This document shows, in pieces, positions 6,931 through 11,789 of a DNA stretch of 11,789 nucleotides. A program made the translations under genes and the position numbers. The DNA lies in assembly GCA_021777365.1 (NCBI GenBank), contig JAJYDP010000094.1:1-11789 (forward strand). The letters run 5' to 3'. How positions within the stretch are numbered: the first letter of the stretch is position 1; every line of letters begins with the position of its first letter. This stretch comes from Chloroflexota bacterium. Lineage in GTDB: Bacteria; Chloroflexota; Limnocylindria; Limnocylindrales; CSP1-4. Under the pieces are notes generated by a model. It saw only the letters and a list, made by a program, of their open reading frames with translations. It did no database searches and was not told the DNA's origin.

Positions 6931-8660
6931 GCGACTTCCTCCCGGGTCAGCTGCGAGTAGACGATCTCGCGATACGTCTCGCAGGTCTCCATCAGTTCCT
7001 CGTGGGTGCCGATGCCGGCGATCGCGCCACTGTCCAGCACCACGATCTGGTCGGCATGCATGATCGTGCCCACCCGCTGGGACACGATGAAGACGGTTGC
7101 CCCGCGGGTCTCGGGCTGCAGGGCCATGCGCAGGTTCAGGTCGGTCTTGAAGTCCAGCGCGGAGAAACTCTCGTCGAAGATGTAGATGCGGGGGCGCTTG
7201 ACGATCGCGCGCGCGATGGCCAGGCGCTGGCGCTGGCCGCCAGACACGTTGGTGCCGCCCTGGTCGATCGGGGCGGCCAGCTCTCCCGGCATCTCGACCA
7301 CGAAGTCGCGGGCCTGGGCGACCGTGAGCGCCCGCCACAGGTCCTCGTCGGTGGCGTTCTCGTTGCCGTAGCGCAGGTTGCTCGCCACGGTGCCACTGAA
7401 CAGGAACGCGCGTTGCGGCACCAGGCCCATGAGGCGCCAGAGGTCCTCCTGGCGGATGTCCCGCACGTCCACCCCGTCGATCAGGACGCTCCCGCCGGTC
7501 GCGTCGTAGAAGCGCGGCAGCAGGTTGATCAGCGTGGACTTGCCGCTGCCCGTGCTGCCCACGAGTGCCGTGGTGGTACCGGGCCGGGCGACGAACGAGA
7601 TGTCGCCCAGGACCGCGTCCTCCGCGCCCGGGTAGCGGAACTCGACATTGCGGAACTCGACCACCCCCATGGCGGTCGCCACGGGCGCCGGCTCGGTCGG
7701 ATCGTGGAGGCTGATGTCCGTGTCGAGCACCTGGGCGATCCGTTCGGCGGAGGCGGCGGCGCGGGGCACCATCACGAACATGACCGTCGCCATCATCACC
7801 GAGAAGAGGATCTGCATGACGTACTGGAGGAAGGCCATCAGGTTGCCGATCGGCATGTCGCCGTTGTTGATGCGCTGCCCGCCGAACCACATGATGGCCA
7901 CGCTCGAGAGGTTCATGATCAGGAAGAGCGAGGGGATCATCAGCGCGAAGAGCCGCTGGACGCGCAGCGTGGTGTTGGTCAGGTCGGCGTTGGCATCGTC
8001 GAAGCGGTGCTCCTCGTGCTCGGTGCGCACGAAGGCGCGGATCACGCGCACGCCCTCGAGGTATTCGCGCATGACGCGGTTGATGCGGTCGATCTTGGCC
8101 TGCATCACCCGGAACAGCGGCAGGGCCCGTGACACCAGGCCGCCCAGCACCAGGGCCATGAGCGGCACGATGATGACGAGGACGCTGGACAGCGGCACAT
8201 CCTCGCGGAGGGCCATGATCACGCCGCCGACGGCCATGATGGGCGCCAGGATCATGACGGTCAGCGCCATCACGATCACCATCTGCACCTGCTGGACGTC
8301 GTTGGTATTGCGGGTGATCAGCGACGGCGTGCCGAAGACATTCGTCTCCACCTGCGAGAACGCAAGCACCTTGCGGAACACGGCGCCGCGGACGTCGCGC
8401 CCGAATGCCATCGCCGTCCGCGAGGCGAAGTAGATGGCGACGACCGAGCAAACCCCGAGCAGCAGCGTCACTCCGAGCATCAGCCCCCCGGTGTGCGTGA
8501 TGTAGCCCGTATCGCCCCTGGCCACGCCGTTGTCGATGATGTCGGCGTAGAGGTTGGGGAGGTACAGGTTGGCGACCGCCTGGACGGTCAGCAGCGCGAC
8601 CACCAGCAGCAGCGACCGCCAGTAGGGCCGGAGGAACCTGGTCAGGAGTCTGGTGGTCAT
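6927..8660 (-). CDS. ABC exporter half-transporter, first subunit (permease-ATPase fusion)
   Basis: This 577-residue half-transporter has six transmembrane helices (about 15-310) followed by an ATPase domain. The ATPase has Walker A GSTGSGKST (368-376), Q-loop Q416 in LVPQRAFLFSG, a canonical VSGGQ signature (472-476) and Walker B IYIFDE (D496/E497). The switch-loop histidine is replaced by glutamine (Q528 in FIVSQRVGT). In heterodimeric exporters such as TM287/288, one subunit typically carries such substitutions and its ATP site is degenerate. Here the Walker B glutamate is kept, so the site is only partly degenerate. The functional site would pair this protein's VSGGQ with the second subunit's Walker motifs. 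The ATG at 8660 overlaps the MarR gene's TGA (ATGA). No strong Shine-Dalgarno is seen, so translation is probably coupled. Confidence 0.96.
   Translation of the reverse strand: MTTRLLTRFLRPYWRSLLLVVALLTVQAVANLYLPNLYADIIDNGVARGDTGYITHTGGLMLGVTLLLGVCSVVAIYFASRTAMAFGRDVRGAVFRKVLAFSQVETNVFGTPSLITRNTNDVQQVQMVIVMALTVMILAPIMAVGGVIMALREDVPLSSVLVIIVPLMALVLGGLVSRALPLFRVMQAKIDRINRVMREYLEGVRVIRAFVRTEHEEHRFDDANADLTNTTLRVQRLFALMIPSLFLIMNLSSVAIMWFGGQRINNGDMPIGNLMAFLQYVMQILFSVMMATVMFVMVPRAAASAERIAQVLDTDISLHDPTEPAPVATAMGVVEFRNVEFRYPGAEDAVLGDISFVARPGTTTALVGSTGSGKSTLINLLPRFYDATGGSVLIDGVDVRDIRQEDLWRLMGLVPQRAFLFSGTVASNLRYGNENATDEDLWRALTVAQARDFVVEMPGELAAPIDQGGTNVSGGQRQRLAIARAIVKRPRIYIFDESFSALDFKTDLNLRMALQPETRGATVFIVSQRVGTIMHADQIVVLDSGAIAGIGTHEELMETCETYREIVYSQLTREEVA
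6936..6942 (-). promoter_or_regulatory. Strong Shine-Dalgarno for the second exporter subunit
   Basis: TTCCTCC on the plus strand reads GGAGGAA on the minus strand, 5 nt upstream of the ATG at 6930 and inside the 3' end of the upstream gene. It fixes the start of the second subunit and suggests re-initiation at the ATGA overlap. Confidence 0.8.
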
Positions 8661-9406
8661 CGGTCGGAGTCCCTGCTCTCCACGGTGCGTGGCTCTGGAG
8701 CGCCGCCTGCGGGTCCGCAGTCGGACGCCGTGTCCGGGCCTTGCGCGGCACCCGGCCCCTCCGGACCGACCAGGCGCTGCCTGGCGGCCCTGATCGCGCG
8801 GATGCCCTTGAGGAAGCCGGCCAGCTCCTCCTCCGTCAGCTCGCCGAGCATGCGGGCGAGGTGCTCCCGCCGGTGAGCCGCGAGGTCGCGGAAGATGCCG
8901 GTACCCAGCTCCGTCAGGTGCACGGCCACCACACGCCGGTCGTCGGTGGCGTGCCGTCGTTCGACCAGTCCGCGGTGCTCCATGCGGTCCACGATGCCGG
9001 TCGCGCTCGCCACCGACACGTCAAGCTCGTCGGCCAGGCGGCTCATGGGCAGCGTGCCCTCGGCTTCGAGGACGGCCACCACATTGAGCTGGATGAGGCT
9101 GAGGGCGCCGCGGTGCCAGTTGCGGAACATGCCGGCGCGGTCGCGTGGCGGCCAGGCCGTCAGCTCGTCGAGCAGCTCGTCGCTGACCGGCCGGGGTGTG
9201 CCGGCCGGACCTGTGTCGGGGGCTCCGGCCTGGTCGGCCGGCGGAGCGTCTGCCGCCCGCGCAGTCTGGCCGGCCCGTGGAGCGGCCGGCGGAGCGTCTG
9301 CCGCCCGCGCAGTCTGGCCGGCCCGTGGAGCGGCCGGCGGAGCGTCTTCGGCCGGCGCGGCCTCACCGGGGTCTGTGCTTCGATCTTCTGTGACATTCAA
9401 CGTCAT
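8657..9406 (-). CDS. MarR-family transcriptional regulator of the exporter operon
   Basis: This is a 249-residue winged-helix regulator, long for a family of about 140-180 residues. The extra length is an Ala/Pro-rich N-terminal tail (about 1-75) containing two exact copies of APRAGQTARAADAPPA (26-41, 42-57) and a disordered C-terminal tail (about 222-249). The core (75-220) has the helix-turn-helix LPMSRLADELDVSVASATGIVDRMEHRGLVERR and the wing RRHATDDRRVVAVHLTELG with the family's D-x-R pattern. The ATG at 9406 has no Shine-Dalgarno and sits within an inverted repeat close to a -10-like TATACA. The stop overlaps the first exporter gene (ATGA). By analogy with other MarR-ABC operons it probably represses this operon until a transported or toxic ligand binds. 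A shorter form starting inside the tail is possible. Confidence 0.93.
   Translation of the reverse strand: MTLNVTEDRSTDPGEAAPAEDAPPAAPRAGQTARAADAPPAAPRAGQTARAADAPPADQAGAPDTGPAGTPRPVSDELLDELTAWPPRDRAGMFRNWHRGALSLIQLNVVAVLEAEGTLPMSRLADELDVSVASATGIVDRMEHRGLVERRHATDDRRVVAVHLTELGTGIFRDLAAHRREHLARMLGELTEEELAGFLKGIRAIRAARQRLVGPEGPGAAQGPDTASDCGPAGGAPEPRTVESRDSDR
9236..9347 (-). repeat. 48-bp exact tandem duplication inside the MarR coding sequence
   Basis: Units 9236-9283 and 9284-9331 look identical base for base, and a partial third copy of about 14-16 bp follows. The period is 16 codons, so the frame is preserved and the N-terminal tail gains one APRAGQTARAADAPPA unit per copy. Lack of divergence suggests recent expansion or ongoing slippage. 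Confidence 0.9.
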
Positions 9407-9415
9407 GCTGAATGT
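9393..9415 (-). promoter_or_regulatory. Inverted repeat over the marR start codon: candidate MarR operator
   Basis: ACATTCA (9393-9399) and its exact complement TGAATGT (9409-9415) flank a 9-nt centre that contains the marR ATG (9406-9404). The arms are AT-rich in GC-rich surroundings, and one overlaps the possible -10 box. MarR proteins bind such palindromes in their own promoters, so this is the best operator candidate in the window. Binding is inferred, not shown. Confidence 0.55.
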
Positions 9416-9441
9416 ATATCCGATGTGGCGAGATTGCGCAA
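9413..9441 (-). promoter_or_regulatory. Possible promoter of the marR-ABC operon
   Basis: On the minus strand, TTGCGC (9441-9436) and TATACA (9418-9413) are separated by 17 nt, the ideal spacing for a housekeeping sigma factor. Only three and four positions match the consensus. Transcription would begin about 6-8 nt after the -10 box, at or within a base or two of the marR ATG, giving a leaderless mRNA. That agrees with the missing Shine-Dalgarno. Confidence 0.4.
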
Positions 9442-9657
9442 ACACCCCGCCTGGGCGCCTGGGTGAGAGCCCGAGCTGATGGGGCACGGCCGGAGCCGGG
9501 GAGCGACGATGGCTGCCGGGCGCGGCACGCGGAGGGGTCCGAGCATGCGGCGGGGAACGACGGGCGTCCGGGCGGCGTGTCACCCTTGCGCCAGGCGGCC
9601 TGGACGTTCCCGCCGGAGCACGCGATGTGCGGGGCCGGCGCCATCCACCCGCCGAGC

Positions 9658-9662
9658 GGAGG
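9658..9662 (+). promoter_or_regulatory. Shine-Dalgarno of the short-chain dehydrogenase gene
   Basis: GGAGG ends 6 nt before the ATG at 9669 and decides this start over an in-frame upstream one at 9627, which would add a basic 14-residue lead not seen in the family. Confidence 0.8.
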
Positions 9663-9668
9663 ACCACC

Positions 9669-10457
9669 ATGGAGCCACCGGACTTCGACCTGTCGGGCCA
9701 GGTAGCGCTGGTCACCGGCGCCAGCCGGGGGATCGGCCGGGACATCGCGCTGACGCTCACCGCGTGCGGCGCCCACGTGCTGGCGGGCGTCCGCGACCTC
9801 GCAGCGTTCGAGGGTGCAGACGCCGCGGCGCACGGCATCTCGGCGACCGGTGCACCCGATGCGCACGGGCGGATCGAGCCGCTGGTGCTCGACGTCCGCG
9901 ATGTGGACGGCACCCGCGTGAGCGTCGACGCGGCGGTCTCCCGGCTGGGGCGCATCGACATCCTGGTCAACAACGCCGGCCTGGGCGCGAACCACGACGC
10001 GATCGACGTCACCGAGGCCGACTGGGACGAGATGATGGCGGTCAACCTGCGGGGGCTCTTCTTCACCTCCCAGTCGGTGGCCCGCCACATGCTCGAGCGG
10101 GGCTACGGGCGGATCGTCAACATCGGGTCGCAGGCAGGCATCGTGGGCATCCGTCGCCACGCCGTCTACTCGGCGAGCAAGGGCGGCGTGCACATGCTGA
10201 CGAAGGTGCTCGCGCTCGAGTGGTCCGCGTCGGGCGTCACCGTGAACGCCATCGCCCCTACCTGGATATACACGCCCGGCACCGCCGAGCGCCTGGACGA
10301 TCCGGCGTTCCTGGCCGACGTCCTGGCCCGCATCCCGCTGGGCCGCGTGGGCACCACGGCAGACGTGGCCGCGGCCGTGGTGTTCCTCGCGTCGCGCGCG
10401 GCGGCCCTCGTGACCGGAGCGATCCTGCCGCTCGACGGAGGGTGGACGGCGCAGTAG
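9669..10457 (+). CDS. Short-chain dehydrogenase/reductase (SDR), classical type
   Basis: This is a 262-residue NAD(P)-dependent oxidoreductase of normal length for classical SDRs. The Rossmann loop is TGASRGIG (16-23), followed by LDV with D75, NNAG (101-104), catalytic Ser154 in NIGSQAG and the YxxxK pair Tyr167/Lys171 in YSASKGG. The C-terminal LPLDGGWTAQ is typical of the 3-oxoacyl-ACP reductase and gluconate 5-dehydrogenase-like branch. Arg20 in the glycine loop and Arg42 after strand 2 suggest NADP(H) preference, an inference only. A GGAGG 6 nt upstream supports the ATG at 9669. The stretch between strands 2 and 3 (about 45-68) is Ala/Gly-rich and longer than usual. The gene is divergent from marR across 262 bp and convergent with the permease gene. 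The substrate is unknown; control by the MarR protein is possible. Confidence 0.94.
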   Translation: MEPPDFDLSGQVALVTGASRGIGRDIALTLTACGAHVLAGVRDLAAFEGADAAAHGISATGAPDAHGRIEPLVLDVRDVDGTRVSVDAAVSRLGRIDILVNNAGLGANHDAIDVTEADWDEMMAVNLRGLFFTSQSVARHMLERGYGRIVNIGSQAGIVGIRRHAVYSASKGGVHMLTKVLALEWSASGVTVNAIAPTWIYTPGTAERLDDPAFLADVLARIPLGRVGTTADVAAAVVFLASRAAALVTGAILPLDGGWTAQ

Positions 10458-10461
10458 GGAT

Positions 10462-10495
10462 GGCGCTGAGCCGGAACCGTCGACCGGTTCGCGCC
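10462..10495 (+). other. Stem-loop just after the SDR gene
   Basis: GAACCG (10474-10479) and CGGTTC (10485-10490) form a perfect stem around TCGAC. GGCGC (10462-10466) can pair with GCGCC (10491-10495), leaving a 7-nt bulge on one side. It begins 5 nt after the SDR stop. There is no T-run, so it is at most a non-standard terminator or an mRNA-end stabiliser. Confidence 0.4.
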
Positions 10496-10533
10496 GAGCG
10501 ACCCTCGCGCGGAGCGGCAAGCCGCCCCGGCAA

Positions 10534-10569
10534 ACCTGCGGTTCTTGCACCGGAGGAACGCTATCCGAC
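10534..10569 (+). repeat. Dispersed repeat, copy 1 (direct)
   Basis: It begins ACCTGCGGTTCTTGCACC, and similarity to the other two copies extends to about 36 bp, with a looser downstream part around GGAACGCTATCCG. It starts exactly 50 bp before copy 2. Confidence 0.75.
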
Positions 10570-10583
10570 GCCGGGCCGGTGTT

Positions 10584-10619
10584 ACCTGCAGAACTTGCAC
10601 CCGGGGGACCGTATGTCGC
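10584..10619 (+). repeat. Dispersed repeat, copy 2 (direct)
   Basis: It begins ACCTGCAGAACTTGCACC and continues CGGGGGACCGTATGTCG. The 18-bp core matches the inverted copy 3 at 17 of 18 positions, so copies 2 and 3 could pair as the arms of a long stem. Confidence 0.8.
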
Positions 10620-10743
10620 ACCTGGCCGTGCCGGGACCCCGGGTGAGCGGTCTCCGGCGGCGATTCGGGCCCGACCCGAACGGGGCGCCAGGAGGCGGTA
10701 CGGCTCGGGTCGCGGGAGATGGCTCGCATCCTGACCGCAGGAC

Positions 10744-10779
10744 CCCACGTACGTTTCCGGTGGTGCAAGTTCCGCAGGT
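10744..10779 (-). repeat. Dispersed repeat, copy 3 (inverted)
   Basis: Read on the minus strand it begins ACCTGCGGAACTTGCACC and continues with a GGAAACGTACGTGG stretch like the downstream parts of copies 1 and 2. It lies about 160 bp from copy 2 in the opposite direction. Confidence 0.8.
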
Positions 10780-10911
10780 TCGTCTGGCGCGGGAACCGCC
10801 ATGGACGCCTGTCGAGGCTCGTGGCGTCGGGCCGGCCGTACCGGGGACACAGTCGCCCGTGACCGGGAGACCGCCCCGTGTGCCCCCGCCCCGTGTGTCC
10901 CCGCCGGCAGG

Positions 10912-11789
10912 CTACGTGGCTGCGGGCACCGATGTCCGGCCCGCCGAACGCTCGAGGAGCCAGTAGATCGCACCTGCCACCACGAACCCCACCACGTACG
11001 TCACGTCGGCGCCGCCCAGCGCATTGGCGGCGGGACCCACGTACAGCGTCTGGTTGAAGAACGGGATCGAGACCACGAACCCCACGACGAGGGCCACCAG
11101 CGCGTTCCGCCCCGACGGCAGCCCCCCGAAGTCCACCACGCGCCGCACGTCGAAGCGGCCTCCCCGCAGCCGCCAGTCGACCAGCACGATCGCCGCCCAC
11201 GGGCCGATCCAGTACGTGATCAGCAGCAGGTAATTCTCGAACGTCGACGCGAAGTTGCCGTAGTACAGGTACAGCGTCGCCGCGAAGCTGAGCACGCCGA
11301 CCACCGCGGCCGACATGGGGCGCCAGATGCGGACGCCGGCCGCCAGCAGCGAGAGTGAGCCGGTGTAGTCGTTCATCGCGTTGACCGCGACCGTGCCGAG
11401 GAAGATCGCGACCATCGCGAGCGCCCCGATGACGCCTCCGCCGACGATCGAGTTGATCTGGTGGGTGGCGTCCGCGGTCGAGTTGCCCAGCGCGTTGGTG
11501 ACCGCCAGGCCGAGCGCCTCGAGCCACGCCGCGGAGAGCCCCAGGCCGAGGAACGTCCAGAGGAACACGCGGGATGCCGGGGCGTTGCTGGGCAGGTAGC
11601 GCGTGTAATCGGACGCGTAGAGCGCCCAGGCGAGGTTGAAGCTGCCCGCGATCGTGGTCATCAGCACGAACGTCCCGAGCGACGCACCCGACCCGTCGGC
11701 CAGGGCGAAGTCCATCTTCGGCGCGGCCGCGACGGTGACCACCGCGAAGAGCACGAAGAGGCCGATCGCGGCCCACTTCTCGAAGGTGT
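10912..11789 (-). CDS. NCS1-family nucleobase:cation symporter, C-terminal part (runs off the right edge)
   Basis: The frame is open from the window edge to a TAG at 10912, giving 291 residues of a polytopic membrane protein. The true start lies outside the window, since family members are usually 420-500 residues. A GTG at 11754 is in mid-helix (GLFVLFAVV) and is not a credible start. The NCS1 signature YASDYTRYLP is clear, followed by long hydrophobic helices (for example VFLWTFLGLGLSAAWLEALGL, shortened here, and VIGALAMVAIFLGTVAVN). YLLLITYWIGPWAAIVLVDW and two final helices ending near IYWLLERS complete it. Members import cytosine, purines, hydantoins, thiamine or related bases with H+ or Na+ across the inner membrane. 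The substrate cannot be chosen from this part. It converges with the SDR gene; its promoter lies outside. Confidence 0.93.
   Translation of the reverse strand, partial: TFEKWAAIGLFVLFAVVTVAAAPKMDFALADGSGASLGTFVLMTTIAGSFNLAWALYASDYTRYLPSNAPASRVFLWTFLGLGLSAAWLEALGLAVTNALGNSTADATHQINSIVGGGVIGALAMVAIFLGTVAVNAMNDYTGSLSLLAAGVRIWRPMSAAVVGVLSFAATLYLYYGNFASTFENYLLLITYWIGPWAAIVLVDWRLRGGRFDVRRVVDFGGLPSGRNALVALVVGFVVSIPFFNQTLYVGPAANALGGADVTYVVGFVVAGAIYWLLERSAGRTSVPAAT

Larger units (their letters stand above)
10458..10911. other. Gene-free region between convergent genes, with repeats
   Basis: This stretch of 454 nt separates the SDR and permease 3' ends. The open frames across it lack domains, ribosome binding sites and sensible composition. 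It holds the stem-loop at 10462-10495 and three copies of a conserved repeat (10534, 10584 and an inverted copy ending at 10779). Near 10872-10906 a short duplication of CCCCGTGTG followed by CCCCGCC also occurs. I see no tRNA or other known RNA. Confidence 0.6.

Noticed and set aside
4567..6960. A 797-residue plus-strand frame antisense to the second exporter gene
   Set aside because: It is His/Asp/Arg-rich with no known fold, as expected from the complement of a high-GC gene; the minus-strand product has all ABC motifs.
4897..8751. A 1284-residue minus-strand frame covering both exporter genes
   Set aside because: Its first half is the out-of-frame shadow of the first half-transporter. The real second gene begins at the ATG at 6930 with a strong ribosome site.
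8657..10090. A longer 477-residue version of the MarR protein
   Set aside because: The extra 228 residues are Arg/Ser/Pro-rich, lie antisense to the dehydrogenase gene and have no domain; the ATG at 9406 is preferred.
10166..11776. A 536-residue minus-strand frame spanning the dehydrogenase end and the permease
   Set aside because: It is in a different frame from the permease, whose NCS1 signature and helices are unmistakable.

Overview
The window comes from a very GC-rich bacterial chromosome: third codon positions are almost all G or C, and long shadow reading frames run antisense to every real gene. The protein families, weak Shine-Dalgarno signals and proline/alanine/glycine-rich linkers suit a soil-type Actinobacterium or a high-GC Chloroflexota lineage. 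The sequence alone does not decide between these. I see no phage, transposon, tRNA, rRNA or CRISPR features.

Layout, left to right. (1) 1-1056, minus strand: an OmpR-type response regulator overlaps by 4 nt (GTGA) the start of a sensor kinase that runs off the left edge. (2) 1057-1863: a gene-free, low-complexity stretch with a 3 x 17 bp repeat. (3) 1864-2445, minus: a nitroreductase-family flavoprotein. (4) 2446-2671: a divergent intergenic region filled mostly by a 42 bp tandem repeat. (5) 2672-3901, plus: a membrane-anchored alpha/beta-hydrolase (esterase family) with a repetitive linker. (6) 4014-4643, minus: a small class I SAM-dependent methyltransferase, with a 49 bp and a 23 bp repeat upstream of it. 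(7) 9406-4897, minus: a three-gene operon of a MarR-type regulator and two ABC exporter half-transporters, joined by two ATGA stop/start overlaps. (8) 9669-10457, plus: a short-chain dehydrogenase, divergent from marR. (9) 10458-10911: a gap holding three copies of a conserved repeat, one inverted. (10) 10912-11789, minus: the C-terminal part of an NCS1 nucleobase:cation symporter running off the right edge.

The best-supported functional unit is the MarR-ABC-ABC operon. It resembles known MarR-controlled heterodimeric multidrug exporters: MarR would repress its own operon until a ligand is bound, and the two half-transporters would pair to pump out a lipophilic substrate. The pairing is supported by complementary motif defects: the first subunit has Gln for the switch His, and the second has VSQGQ in the signature. 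The marR start codon lies inside an inverted repeat that also touches a possible -10 box, suggesting a leaderless, autoregulated transcript.

The most unusual property of the window is the number of short tandem repeats (15, 17, 23, 24, 42, 48 and 49 bp periods), both between genes and inside linker-coding DNA. I found no convincing wholly new multi-gene system.
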